Source: Filobasidium wieringae (lineage: Eukaryota > Basidiomycota > Tremellomycetes > Filobasidiales > Filobasidiaceae). Taken from it: a stretch of DNA of 64,000 bases. Where the stretch lies: the NCBI GenBank assembly GCA_001600055.1, contig BCIV01000002.1, forward strand, positions 1,351,065 to 1,415,064, given 5' to 3'. A program made the position numbers and the translations under genes. Of this stretch, positions 1 to 12,968 are shown piece by piece. Under the pieces are notes generated by a model, which did not search any database, was not told where the DNA came from, and saw only the letters and a program-made list of their open reading frames with translations. The first letter of the stretch is position 1. Each line of letters opens with the position of its first letter.

Positions 1-3000
1 ATGTTAATAGTTATGAAAGAAATCAGGTAAGGTCTATCTCGCTTACGTTCGATACTCCTAAGCTTGACACGAATGCGGATCTTATCACTGCTATCTTCAC
101 CTTGCACCGCGTCCTGATTTTCGTCAGATGCAGCTCCGACTGCGAGCTCCGACGCCGGGGGCGTGTTGGGGACGAATGTTGTCATGATAAAGTCGTAAAG
201 GGCGAGCAGGGGTTCAGGTTGTGCGTGTATACGGAAAGTTGACAAGTCGACCGCAATGCTTTGGTCAGCTCCATCGAACACAGACATATATTCTGGTGAC
301 TCTTTCTGGACCTTGCGATAATTGACTTTGACGAGGTCATCCACTTGACTATCACCGCTATCAATAACCGGTTGCCGATGCGAGCCATCTAGCATTTCAA
401 GATCGAGTTGCTTCAATCCTAAATCGACACTCATATCATACTTGCGTAGCGCAAAGTCGAGATTGAAACCGCTTAGTCTGGCAGCAGCGAGCGCTTTCTC
501 GATGCCGTTAGAAGTACTCCTTGACAGCGATGCTTGCAATTCGCCAACTATGAAGTTAAATTCAAAGGTCTTCTGATGAAGCCCTTCACGCTGTGCTTCG
601 GTAGTGGCGTCAGAAGCATCATAGAACTTGTCGGGCTCAACGCTTTCCATGTCGCCTTCGCCACCAAAGTCCACCAGTGTAGAATCATCGTCGTCAAGAA
701 TGTATTCCTGTACTGCGTGTTGGCTGCGGAATCCTGGCTTATTCGGGTTCGGCAGTGACGGGCGATGCGGATGTTGATTCTCTACCTGCCCGCTGCTTTG
801 TGGGATCGCGATATCGATGATGCGCATCAGAGACTTGTACTTCACATCAGAAAGATTGACATGCAAGCTTGGAAGGTTTCCGGATACTTTAAATCGCGTG
901 AGATTCGGGAGATTGAGCATAGCGTTGCGAACAACGAAAGTCATACCGACCCGTTCAATGATATGGAGAGGTGATGATTGACTCTTGTTGTTTAGTGCGT
1001 CCAGGCAGGCGTCCAGCTTGTAGCCGATCAAAAGTTGAGTAGACTCGAGTTTCAACGAGAACTCATCGTACATCAATCCCTCCAGCTTGTGAAAGTCGTC
1101 ATCTGACAGTGATTGTCCTCTCTTCGACTGTAAATCTTTCAGCTCGTTCTTATCGGCCAACGTGCTGTTCACGCCGATGTGACCAGCATCCAATATCATG
1201 TACAGACACTCCTTAGTGTCGATCCGTTCTGGAATGATGATGATGGGAGCATTCATATCGACTTGCAGGTCAATCGTCTTGTGCGTATCCAAAGCATACT
1301 CGAGGCCGGCACGAGTTTCCCGGCGGATACCATCAAACGTCTCACCCGCTGCGTCTATAAGGGCCGAGATGGATTCCAGCTGACTGGCAGGCGGTGTCAA
1401 GAATTTGGTGATGGACTCAATGTATCCTCGATGGTAAACAATTTCGAGATGGCGCATCTTGATCGCTACCGCATTATCGGCGCGCCTGTCTAAGGGATTC
1501 TGCTCGAATTTCAGGGTGAAAAATGGATCCATCTCCTCGATCTCGAGGTTTTCGCCAGGAACTGAGGCACCTTGTAAAGCCGCTCCTTCTTTGACTTGAA
1601 CAATCTTTTTGTGAATCGTCGTTAAACTCGTACCATCGAAGACGCTGAAATCTCCGAGGGAAATGGCAGCATCGAGGGAGTGGGGCATTTGCACAACATC
1701 GGCAGCGAATGTATCGAATACCAATGAGATCAGATCCCGCTTTGCGCCGTGCGGATCAGTCCGTAACGCCAAAGAGCCTCGTTTCAACGTCGCGGATACC
1801 CGCATCAGCAAGAGATCGTCCGGCAAGGTGTCCGAAGTCTGTACGGCTGATGGATCATATTCGATGATCTCGTTGAGCTGTTGCTTGTCATCATCCGTTA
1901 TCGTCATAGATTCCGTATCTGCTGAATCCGTTTGAGTGTTGTTTGCCGAGGATCCCCAAGCCCAAGCCAACCATCCAGTCGATTTCTGCTGTCCTTGTTG
2001 TTTCTGCTTTTCGCTCTGTAGTTTTTTCTTGAGATCTGCATCTTTCTTAGCCTGCGCTTTGGCGACTGAACGGAAGAATCGGATGTCCTCGTAGGAAAGG
2101 TCCATTTCCAACTTCTCAAGCACGGCAGTGTCCTGTATGAGAGGCGCTGTAATTAGACTGGGAGTTCATTGCGGTTGACAGCACGACTCACGTCTGAGTT
2201 GACAGTTGCACTATCAGTCAGAGTTCTGACATAGAGCTCCACATACTGTTTTCGGTTGTCCCTGCGTTGCGCTAAATACTCCCAAGTCCATTTCTTATTT
2301 CGCTCGTGGACTTCGTTCAGAATAGCTTTCGTTGCCAATTTCCATCGTGCTTGCGCTGGAGACTGGACAAACGCTTCTTCTGACGGTCGGAATCGTCGGT
2401 ACTATCGGAGAATTCGCAGTTAGGCCTGATCGAAGGCGCGCTATCCATCGATACTCACCATATGCGTTCGTGTGTAGAAGTGGAATAGATCCAGCATAGA
2501 GAGCGCATCACGATACTGATCGTCGTCAATGACGAAACCGATTTCCTCGAAAAATACCTGAGCTTCAGTTTTTGCAACATCTTTCGAGTGTTTCTTTTTC
2601 ATGATAACCCTCGACTCTCCGCTAACAGGCTTCAAAATGTACTGGTGTGGAACATCGACTTCCTTGCTTGCGATCTAGGGCACACCGCGTATCAGAGCCA
2701 GGTCATCTACACGAGGCTAGTGGGAAACCACTTACTAGCGATTGGAAGCTTTTCATCATGTCTCCTCGTTGATCACCCTGACGGTAAATACTCTTGGCAT
2801 CCGTATCGAAATATACAGCCAATCCATCGAGCGTTGCCAACTATAGACCAACGTAGTGGTAAGTATAAGCATATTTTTTGCTCGCACAATCGTGCGGATA
2901 CTTACCTTGCGGACACCTTCCGAGCTGTTCTGAATAAACGCTTCAATCCAGTTCTCATCTGCGGAGACGGCCTTGAAACTAGATAACGTGAAACCCGCAG

Positions 3001-3821
3001 CGAACGGATGCTGCAAATCGGTAGATTAGGAGGTTCAAAATCATGCTCATTCGCCGTCCCGGATGCCACTGACCTCTGGTGTGCTCAAGTTGTCCTCGTA
3101 TCGCAGGTGGATGTTTTCGATAGATATTTGGACATTGTCCACCAGCTTCTGAGTGAAAGCTCCAAGCCAGGTTTGTTTCGCTATGACAGACGGAAGACGA
3201 TCAAACATCAGCGTATACCTAAGGCACCAACTTGAAGAGCGACATATACCATCTTCGCCCTGCCCAGCAGCACCCTGTCCAGCCGCAGCAGCTGCATCCA
3301 GACTTTCCGCATTTCTTAGTCTCTCCTGCTTTGTCTCCTGTTCCTTCTTCTCATCCTCTGCTGGATTCGCGTTCTCGCTGGAGGTATCTTTCATCTTGAC
3401 GAGCAGGAAAACATCCGAGATCTGGATATGGACGGGATTCGTTCGGAGTGAGAACCAGGGAATCGTGATATGCAAATGACCGATATGACCCTCCACTACT
3501 TCCACTGGCAAATTATATTTCTCGACAGCCGATTTCTTTAGATGCAGGTTATGCAGGGTCAAGTCACCTATTCGCAATTGCAATTCAATGGGCGAAATAA
3601 GCTTCTAGAAATAGCTATCGAGGTTTTGCTTGACGACATACCGGCCATCACAGCCAAGTTCAGGTCATTGGCATTGAGATTATCCACATAAGGGGATATG
3701 AACTTGTTGATGAGCTTTGTTACGTATAAGATTGACAGTTAGCTTTTCAATAGTGCAAAAGAAGCTACGATCGTTCACATACGGATACCACCACCCCTCT
3801 AACATTCATTAAACCGCTCAT
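1..3821 (-). CDS. VPS13: VPS13 bridge-like lipid transfer protein, N-terminal part (cut by left window edge)
   Basis: VPS13 is a very large rod-shaped protein that moves phospholipids between organelles at membrane contact sites. The N-terminal chorein region is clear: after a short first exon come an LINKFISPYVDNLN-like motif, an intron, then LRIGDLTLHNLHLKK and the VEGHIGHLHITIPW segment. Downstream exons carry the HPFAAGFTLSSFKAVSAD, HFYTRTHM and LSYEDIRFFRSVAKAQAKK signatures, and one long open exon runs from about 2120 down to about 30. The reading frame leaves the window in or near an intron at bases 1-45. Only about the first 1000 residues of a family member of roughly 3000 are present. 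The start is either ATG 3821 or, four codons on, ATG 3809; the second gives an N-terminus closer to the family. An acidic, Ala/Gln-rich insert (about 3240-3370) follows the first chorein strands. Confidence 0.93.
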
Positions 3822-5072
3822 ACTGGCTAATTAGCGATGCTCGTAGATGCCCAAATGCTCGGCAAGTCGGTTTGGGTACCACCGATTAACAGCCTTCAAA
3901 TTATAGGCTTCGCAGCTATTCAGATTATTGTGTAGGTAATCCTTGTGCTTTCATGTTACGGTTAGCCGAAAGGTGCTTCGGTTGATTATCGATCTCTCGT
4001 TAAGTTTCCCCGAGATTGGTCAAAAGCTGCGGGCTGAGATCAAAAGCTAGCTACCCAATAGAATGCTGAAGGAGGAGTCATGACTATAATGAAGGGAATG
4101 GACCGCGATGACGACAGGTTGAGGCTAGATCATAGCGTAGACTTCACGCGCTAATGAACAATAATGTTATCGTGTTTCACCGGACGTTGTTGGTGTCCAT
4201 CTAACAGCACAAGGTCATTAGAACGCTGGCACCTGTAGTACCTATATTCATACGTAGTATACGGCCTATGTATATATGTAGCAGGTGGAACTCAAATAGC
4301 ATGTATCATAAGGGTCGAAGACGGGCTCTCACATGCCAGGGACGTGGGTCGGTGCGAGGTCAGTTCTCAGTCTTAGGGTCGATCTGACGCACAATAAGAT
4401 GCTGTAACCCCATATTGTCATGGATATAAGTCTGTGATGGCGATACATGGGAGCATATACCCGTCTCGTGTTATTCCCTTGCATCCATTGCCTTATGTTC
4501 GGTTTGATCGTCCTGAAGGGATGTTACGCAAGCGCCTCCATTCAAGACATTGTTCTTGTACTGATTCGCCTTCGTCCGCTATAATCCTGGCGTAGTTAGG
4601 CTGTCGATCGATTCGTCCTGCGACTATATATGAAGAGACTCGTAACCGATATCTAGGCTCTATGAGGGAAGGCTGAAGCCACGGAGCCTTCGCTGCGATA
4701 GGGGTCATGCCCAGGAATATTATTGTGAGCATTGCCGGTGCTGTCGAATTTGAACTTGCCTGAAACAAGGAAATCTGAGAAATATTAGCGTAATCGATGT
4801 CACAGGCCAGAAACACCTGGCGTTGAGAGTTTAAAGGTGTTCGTCAGGCAAACGGCAGACTGCAAACGCCCTAGCAGAAAAGACTCCGATCGGTAAGGGA
4901 TGGATGTCCTAACGTATAGGGGGTGCGCTGTGAGCACACGAGTGTCTAGCACCTATCAAAACAAGACAAAACCAGAGCAACCTTCAGCGTACCTGTGTTA
5001 ATTGAGCTCATGACTGATGCAGTGCCACATAATCATTATATATCAGACATTGAGTGCAGCCACAGTCTGTAC
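3822..5072. other. Intergenic region upstream of VPS13
   Basis: No gene is supported here. Short open frames exist on both strands (for example 4493-4816 minus), but none shows a family motif or a convincing splice pattern. The first few hundred bases presumably hold the VPS13 promoter. A single CGGCTAA heptamer, in reverse orientation, lies near 3962. Confidence 0.6.
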
Positions 5073-5156
5073 GACCGCTTGGGACAGTGGTAGTCCATCA
5101 GACTTCGATCGTTTGGTGTAATCTGGGTGTCATGGGTTCGAATCCCATAGTGGTTT
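5073..5156 (+). tRNA. tRNA-Arg(UCG) with a 12-base intron
   Basis: A cloverleaf can be folded: acceptor GACCGCT (5073-5079) with AGTGGTT (5149-5155, two G-U pairs), D-stem GGAC/GTCC, anticodon stem TCAGA/TCTGG, and T-arm ATGGG-TTCGAAT-CCCAT. The B-box GGTTCGAATCC matches the consensus exactly. The anticodon TCG is at 5105-5107, followed by A37 and an intron at 5109-5120, the usual eukaryotic position. A TTTCTTTTT run just after the gene fits a Pol III terminator. The stem around the anticodon resembles eukaryotic Arg-TCG tRNAs. Oddities are a G-U first acceptor pair and a U discriminator, so a decayed copy is possible. Confidence 0.78.
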
Positions 5157-5710
5157 CTTTTTGAGCCACTGTCAGGATGAAGCGGTGGTCGAAAACCCTG
5201 AAGCGCCGTTGACGTTACACAAGGAGCAATTTGCAAATTTAAGGTATTCCACGTAGAGCAGCTCAGATTATTCTACATGCAAAATGAGATTTTTGCGATA
5301 GCCAAGAAGCAATCAAAGGTACTGAAGCTCGTGTCTAGGTGGTCTTTACGTTCAGATACACCAGGCAGACAATTTGTAATGGAGAACCTTCATACAGGAG
5401 CAAGGTCCACGATGTGATGCAAGACCTAAGCAGCGTCTCGATAGTTGAGACTGTTCAAGTGACAAGTGAGGATAGCTCCAAGGAGAAACGGATGTGAAAC
5501 GCGGGCGAACCTCATCCAACATCGCTGACGTAAGCGAGATCAGCTCGGAATATCGATCGTCATGAGTCACCCATTTGACTTGCGACTTGCGACTTGATTC
5601 ATAGCAGTAAATATGCCACACCGCTCTGAACTACTAGGCTTACCCATTGACGTGCTCCTCAGATGATGCGGGACTAATCCACCCAACCGCTCGAGCCTGC
5701 TGTATCAAAA
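5157..5710. other. Intergenic region between tRNA-Arg and the GH47 gene
   Basis: Apart from the T-rich Pol III terminator at the start and a short GACTTGC direct repeat near 5577-5596, nothing recognisable is seen. The part next to 5711 should contain the promoter of the GH47 gene. Confidence 0.5.
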
Positions 5711-8700
5711 ATGAAGCTTCATTCGTATAGGCGGAACGATCTTATAGGCCTCTTCGTTGTAGCATTATCGATCCAAGATGTCTCGGCAGTATCCAAGAAG
5801 GATAGGATCGCTCTGAGGGACCAGACCAAGTCTGTAAGTCACTATCGGTTCCTCGGACTGGTTCTGGTAGCTTACCCTAGCGGGTCTCTAGCTTTGGAAT
5901 CATGGCTTCCTAAACTATATGGCGTTCGCTTATCCAGAGGTAAGATGGAGTTTCTTGTGGTTTCTCTCTACTTCTGATCGGCTCTGATCATGACAAGGAG
6001 TTTAGGACGAGTTAAAACCAATAAGCTGTAGAGGTCAAGGTCGCGATCATGCCAATCCGTAAGCTGATAGTGCGAGCTTGTGTAAGAGATATAGAGCTAA
6101 CACTGGAGCCCTTGATTCAGCGGGAACTACGGCAGAAACGATGTCAATGGAGACTATTCTTTGACATATCTTGACGTCCTGTCTACACTGCCTCTCATTC
6201 GGGGAGAAAGAGAGTTCTTGAATGCAATAGACCGGGTCATTCGTGAAGTCGCAGATTTTGACCGGGACGCTAAAGTCCAGGTCTTCGAGGGTGAGTCGTC
6301 CCGGTCGTTTGGTCCTCCTTGGTTCATTAATCTGAGACCAAGTAGTGACTATTAGGATCTTGGGATCTCTGTTGTCGAGCTATCAGCAGCTGTTGGAGAT
6401 AGAAGAGCGGGGTTTCCTGGTTAAGAATGTCCCATTCATGTCCGACTCTACCTCTGGATCGCAAATGCCCATCACCTCCTGGCCTGGGACAATCTTGAAA
6501 TCTTTCAGATCAAGTCTTTTTGGCAAGAAGGAAACCGTCATCGATGCAGAAGATACAGCTTGTTCAAATCCCCGCCTTTCTCGTAAACAACGGAGACGAG
6601 CAATCAAATCCATACGGTCCCATTTTGAGCCATCCGATCGAGCTCGAGCTCTACTTGCGCTGGCTGTAGATCTAGCAGATAGACTGGTTCCAGCGTTTGA
6701 TACCCCGACATCTATGCCTTATGCTAGAATCAACTTGAAAAAGGGGATAGATAATCTGGAGACAGAAGAGACGTGTGCCGCTGCAACAACGTCCCTTACT
6801 TTGGAATTCACCTTACTCAGTCAGCTCACTGGGAATCCAATATACGAGCGAGTAGCTCGCAGGAGTTTCATGAATACATGGGATCGAAGAATACCTGCGA
6901 CGGGATTGGTGGGAAACCAAATTGGGGTCAGACATGGGTTATGGATGGCTCCTTTTGCATCGGGAATCGGAGCTGGTATCGATAGCTTCTACGAATATGC
7001 GCTGAAAGGAGCAGTGCTCTTCGATGATGACGAGTATATGGGTGTATGGGAGGATTCGTACCGGTCGGTTATGCAGCATGTGAGAGCGCCGGATGGTCAT
7101 GTGGTGAGTTTGAGAGTCGAACGATGTCCGGAACCTGGGCTTACCATTGTGTATTTATCAGTTCAGAAACGTGAACATCAAGAACGCTCGTCCGAACGGG
7201 ATCATGCTGGATTCGCTTTCCGCCTTTTGGCCAGGTTTACAAGTCGTCGCAGGGAACGTGGAGGATGCGATCAAGAGTCATCTTGTGTACTGGCATTTGT
7301 GGCAGAAACACTCGGCCATGCCGGAAGGATTCAATTATGCGACCAAGAAGGTCGAATGGGCGGGATACCCATTGAGGCCGGAATTTGTGGAGAGCACTTA
7401 TTGGCTCTATCGTGCTACGAGGGACGATTTCTACCTCCACGTCGGGAAGCGGATATTGAAGGATCTCACAAAACGTACAAAGGTCAAGTGTGGGTTTGCC
7501 GTCCTACATAATATACACACTGGAGCGGTAAGCGACCTTTTGTATACGAAAGCCGGTCTCGACTAATTTCCTGCCGCTTCAGAAAGAGGATCGCATGGAA
7601 TCGTTCATGCTCAGGTGAGCGCAAGTTCGGTCCATTGCCTCCGTCATCGTACTGATTCCGTCTGATACCGTTTCCCGCAGTGAGACGCTCAAGGTACAGA
7701 TTTTCGTCATCAATCAGACCAACTCGTGTATTGATGACATCTCTACCTGCAGTACCTGTACCTTCTTTTCGACGATGCCAACCCGGTCAATCATGCGATG
7801 AAGGGTAACATCTTCACAACAGAAGGTCACATCCTGAAAGTCTCTCCATCTTCGCTCCCCACTCGCCAAAAATCCCGCCGAGCCGAGTTTGAGAACTCTC
7901 AATCGGTTTGTCTCGCTTACAGGCCTGGTAATTTGGGTGGGTTGATGGTGGGAATACGGTCGAGGAAGGACTACGATTATACCCGGACGTTGGTGGATAT
8001 GCCTTTGTTGGCTAAGGATTATTACTCTTCCTGGGCGACCTGCGAGGTCACCCCTACGACTTCGCATGTGAGTCTGAACCTATGTCGAGGGGTAGTTGTT
8101 CCTCTCGTTGATCATTCGGGATACGGTTCGATAGCATTTTGAGATCGCCTTTGCCAATGCTTCATCCACACCAACCGATATCCCACAAAACATGGCAGAG
8201 CGTCGAGCGTTGTTTGAACGGTGGGATGAACACGTCACAAGGATAGGTGGAGATATCGTCGCGAAGGATGTCAGTAGTATTCGAGCATTGGTCACTCGGT
8301 CGGCTGATAATGCGGCGTATGAGATCACGAGTAGTAAGTTGATCCGTATTCATTTTCATGATATTTCCTTGTTGATCTCGTTTGAACACTATCAGTCGGG
8401 AATCATCGCGTTCATCCAGGCCAAGCGGTCTTCCTGACCGACCCCGCCATCGCCTCGTCCATGGCATTCTCCGTCCCACCCGGTCCTTTGAATCCAGATG
8501 AATCGCGACCAGCAGAGATCTGGGTGCAATTGATATCCCGCGCATCTGATGCCGAGGTGAACGAAGAGTCGGGGGTCATCTGGGAAGGAGTTGCCGGGAC
8601 TGCCGTTTTCGGACAACCCATGACGAACTCTGTTGCGCAGGGTGGAAAGGGCGGATGGATGGGTGTGAATCGACCCGCTCTACCGGTCTTGCTCCCACCT

Positions 8701-9393
8701 AACGATCTTCTTGGTTGTTCGCCGGATTCTTACGCTTCCCCTATGGAAGGTGGGGAAGGATTCGTAGCTCTCCCTCGACGAGGGGAATGTACCTTTCATC
8801 AGAAACTGGCTGTGGCGCAGAAGAGTGGGGCTGTGGGGGTCGTCGTTTGGGGTGACGATGATGATCCTGGATTGATCCGGCCTTCCCAGGATCCCGTCGT
8901 CGTGAGGGAGGATAGCGGAGGGAAGAGAGAGGAGGAGATCGGGATGGTTTATGTTCCAAGGGAAGCGGGGCTGGCGGTGAGGGAACTCATCAGTGAGGGC
9001 AAGGCGGTGTCGGTCTCCCTCTTCCCCTTGGACCCTTATACGGACGAGACAGAGCCGGGGGGATCGACTTTCATGGAAGAAGACGAACTTCGTGAATTGT
9101 TCGGGATTGAAGATCTAGGAAAACTCTTAGGGGACGGATTGAACGCTCTGGTCGATAAGTTGACGGGCATCTTGGGGGAATCTAAAAAGAACCCAGGGCC
9201 TTCGGACGCACGCATCGTACGATCCATAGAGCCGGGGAATAGACGGGCTGTCGATCAGTCCGATCTGCTCGTGAAAAGAATTGGCGATCCGGTTGTGAGG
9301 AAGAGGCTGGATAGGTTGGGACCGCCGCCTTTGGCTATTGGGGGATTACCGTTGAGGAACGTATGGATCCGACCTAGGCCTGTTGATCTTTAG
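5711..9393 (+). CDS. MNL1: ER degradation-enhancing alpha-mannosidase-like protein (GH47, EDEM/Mnl1-Htm1 type) with PA domain
   Basis: This family trims mannose from misfolded glycoproteins in the ER and marks them for ERAD. The first exon (5711-5833) begins with a hydrophobic signal or anchor. Tiny exons 5892-5939 (LWNHGFLNYMAFAYPE) and 6006-6058 (DELKPISCRG...) and an exon from 6121 (NDVNGDYSLTYLDVL) restore the standard GH47 N-terminus. Further blocks are VQVFEVTIRILGSLLSSY, the MLDSLSAFWPGLQVVAGNVEDAI segment and FVESTYWLYRAT. After the GH47 part, a protease-associated (PA) domain lies at about 8650-9020 (GEGFVALPRRGECTFHQKLAVA), as in EDEM3. The C-terminus has no HDEL-like signal that I can see. 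Introns follow at about 6290, 7105, 7528, 7615, 8067 and 8332. The family call is firm; activity as an enzyme rather than a lectin is inference. Confidence 0.92.
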
Positions 9394-9900
9394 CTGAGGC
9401 GCGGTGTGGGTTGGAAGTCAGGTGATCAGTGGTAGTAGGGAAGGTTGTATGTGAGATTGAGAGGTGATTCTGATTCTATAGAGCATAGCTGAGAAAGACG
9501 ATCCGGTGTATGACGATTACATTCTCGCTCAGGTGACGAGGTGCGGATCCGAAGACGCGGGGAAGGAGGAGGGGGATGCCGTGATAAAGTAAACAAAGAG
9601 CGTGCCAAGAGAATCCTTGGTGAGGTGATGATAGCCGACGCTGGAAGCGCTGTGAGGAAGGAACGATCACATGAATCATCCCCGTTTTGGCCTTTTCAGC
9701 TATGTTTCGGATCTCGCACAGGTGCAAAAACGTGCAACGTGCCAGTACTACTAATACTCGAAGCATAGCTGGGGAATGGACTGACCAGCTGTCACCGTCA
9801 ACAACCAGCCATCACGACTCCTATTCCGTTCACTCCACTACAAACGTTGTCCGTACATCACATATCGAACGGTACTACATCGGCCATATCATTCTCCAGG
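9394..9900. other. Intergenic region
   Basis: Holds the 3' end of the GH47 gene and the promoter of the S41-like gene. No RNA gene or repeat was recognised. Confidence 0.5.
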
Positions 9901-12900
9901 ATGATCCCTAAACTCCTCCTGGCGCTCTCCGCTGCCACGCTCACTCAAGCTGCGTTCAGTACTCCCGACCTCGTCAATGAGAAGAGACAAGCTGCGAGCT
10001 CGAGTAACGCTTGTTCCGCCATCCTCAGCTCGGCAAACTTTAGTAAGTCTTACAACCAGAATCATGTGCGATTTGAGTGGAACGGGAGCAGCTGATCTGG
10101 ATTTCTCGTGATGCTTAGCACGCTCCCCTTCGGCTGTCCGAGGATGTCTAGAATCTGTCCCCTTCAATGCCGATGTACAGACGAACACGATCGATTATAT
10201 CCTGGGAATGACCACCCTTGACGTGTAAGTCGATCCTCCTTTCCGCTTCATCCTCGAATTCTGATCAAATGTTCAAACGTTCTTCCTGATCGCCCGACCT
10301 GTAGCTTCGAGGAGAACCATAAATCCAATATAGACCCGATCTTGAGCCAGAACATCGATCTGAAAGCCAGGTTGAACGAGTTGAAGACGAAAGTGTATAC
10401 GTCTGATTATGCTTTTCAAAGGGAGGTGGCTGAATTGAGTGAGTCTGCGGAGTGATTGAGGTTCACTTGAGGAAGTGTAATGGTTGATGGTTGGGATCCG
10501 TTTGGTAGTACATTCGTTGAATGATGGTCATTACTACTGGAGTGAGTCGAATGACCATTACCTGTCTACTTGATCGACTTGATCTAACAATACAAAACTG
10601 TAATTTAGCAACCTGTTACGACTACTTCCAAACATTGCACGGAGTTCCTTTAGTCGCCCTCGCATCCGAGCCCACCTCGACCCCCTCCATCTACGTCGCC
10701 CCCGATCTCCCCGCTCTAGCTTCCCAGTATGCTAAGATCGATAACAGCTTCTACCCGAACCTCGACCCTGCCCGTCTCGCCGGAGCCCGCGTTACGAAGA
10801 TCAGAGGTCAACCCGTGCTCGACAGCCTGGCCGAATTCGTCAATACCACCGGGATCTATCAAGACGTCGAGCAGAGATGGAACGCGCTTTTCGCCAGTCC
10901 GATCGTCCTGGGTGGAGCTTGGGATCACGAGCCCGGTAGTTTCACTATCCAGAGGGGTCTGGAGGAGGACGAGATCGAGTTGAGTGTGGTTTATAATGGG
11001 ACTAGTGAGGAGGTGGAGATCACTGTGAGTTTGGGGATAGGCGATAGGGGTCGGAGGGTACTGATGTGGCCAGTTGTTTGGGTAGATACCGTGGAGGACC
11101 ATTTGGGTTGGAGAGGCACCGTTCACTTATGCTAGTGGCGAGCAATTGTGGGTTTTTCCTTATGATCGCCTAGAGTACCGATGGCTAAGTCGATGTCGGT
11201 AGCTTTTTCTCCGAATGTGCCTCACTCGAATTACAGCTACAACTGGGTGTAACGAAGAACGTAACAAGCGGCGAGACCTCTAGTCCCCTTCCAACTCGAT
11301 CAAACGATCGACTAGTCCATCCTATCAGTCCCATCTCGTTCTCCTCCAATCGTCTGAACAGATTAGCGGACACCCAACGTCGACCAGCCATTCCGGACTT
11401 GAGATCGTTCTTGTCTGCCAACAATACCGGCGTCCAGAGGGAACTCTATTCTTCTTGTCCTATCAATTCTTCCATCGCCACTTGGCCATTCGCTTCGACC
11501 GCCCTCCCTACGTCCGATCCCGCCTACTTGGGAGGGAGAGACATACAGTTCTACGCGTTGGATAGGGTGAAGACGGGAGGGATCCCTACGGGGGTCATAT
11601 ACGTCTCGACGTTCAGTCCGGACGTGGTGGATGATACCACTTGTTTCAATCGGTTCGTCCTCGATATCGTCCTCGGTCTGCAGAACTTTACGACCGCAGG
11701 GGTCGAGAGGATCTTGGTCGATACTTCCGTGAGTCGCGCGTTCGGTCCGGGATTACACGTTTACAGGGGATGATATTGATTCTTTGGGAATCCGGTCATG
11801 CGTCATAGAACAATGGGGGTGGTTATGTATACTTGTCCGGGGTTTTACAGCTCGCTCTGGCTGGGGGAGATTATCAACCCGATTTGAACTTTGAGATCTT
11901 GTTCCGGAAGAGTCCCATGGCCCAGGCCGCTGTGGATTATTACACGCGCAACCCGACCGAGGTCGACGGATGTGAGTCCAGAGTCTAGTGTATAAGGCGT
12001 CGAAGGGATATCCGCTCATTCTGAATTCGATGGTTTTCATTCGGCAGATTGGAACCCTGCCGCTTACTTGGCAGCCGATGCTAAACCGCTCAAGAACACT
12101 GCGAATTACATGGACCCTGGAACCACCTATACTGCACCGGGAGGAAACGTCGCGCTGGAGATGAGCAATAGAGTCCAGTTCGCCCCTGAGAATTCATACT
12201 CGCAGATAGAAGGGGTCAATCCGATCGCCCCTTTTACGAGCCAGGAGATCGTGTTCACCGGGAACGGGTAGGTTTTTTCTCTAACCGTATGAGCGGGCGT
12301 GATCTGATCTCGGCCCAGTTGACAGGCTGTGTGGTTCGGCTTGTGGAGGGTTCACCAACTTTTTGGCAGAGTATTATAATACTACCGGATATATCTCTTC
12401 TGCTCGACCGGACAACGCTATAACGTACACGGCGTTCAGTTCGGGTAACGCTGTTAGCAGCTTGTGAGTCGGTTGTTCGAAGTGTTGGATCGGATTGTGC
12501 TGATGCAGTTCGGTATAGCTATGTGGACTACGATCTTACTGGATTGTCGATCCCGGTATCCCAGTACAGGCCTGATCCTCTCACTACTGCCAATTATGGT
12601 TTCTCCTTGTCTGGTTCTTTATCGGTGAGTTCCCTCGTAGCGCTCTTAACCTAGACTGAGTACACTGATACGCGCCTGCATGTCTCTAGCCTCGATCGGC
12701 TCCCGATCAGTTCTTGCAGTACAGACCATTGACTGCTAATGGAACGTTCGCTCTGACTTTGGAGACTTACTCCAACCCGATCGCCAAGTGGGAATACGTC
12801 GCCAACCAGGTTTTCAAGAACACGCAAGAGGATGCCGCAAAAAGACCCAAGCCTGGTAATACTGGTGCCGGAGGTAACAGCACAGGCGTCAAGACTACCA

Positions 12901-12968
12901 GTATGTTCGGCCTTACGGGTACCCTGATTCTGGGATCGGTGGTCGTGGTGATTGCTACGATCGCTTGA
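9901..12968 (+). CDS. Secreted, probably GPI-anchored S41 (CPAF-like) protease family protein
   Basis: The protein starts with a clear signal peptide (MIPKLLLALSAATLTQAAFS). It then shows the fungal S41/CPAF-type layout: a Cys-containing N-terminal helical region (CLESVPFNADV, DYILGMTTLDVFEEN), an FQREVAELIHSLNDGHY block, a PDZ-like part, the ILVDTSNNGGG strand-turn, and a GLCGSACGGFTNFL block whose Ser fits the S41 nucleophile position. A linker rich in Gly, Asn and Ser (GNTGAGGNSTG) and a C-terminal hydrophobic tail ending ...VVVIATIA suggest a GPI anchor at the cell surface. About nine short introns interrupt the gene. Substrates are unknown. Whether the catalytic set is complete cannot be settled by eye, so it may be an inactive relative. 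Confidence 0.82.

Noticed and set aside
4493..4816. Minus-strand open frame of 107 codons in the VPS13 upstream region
   Set aside because: No motif, no splice pattern and no conserved-looking composition.
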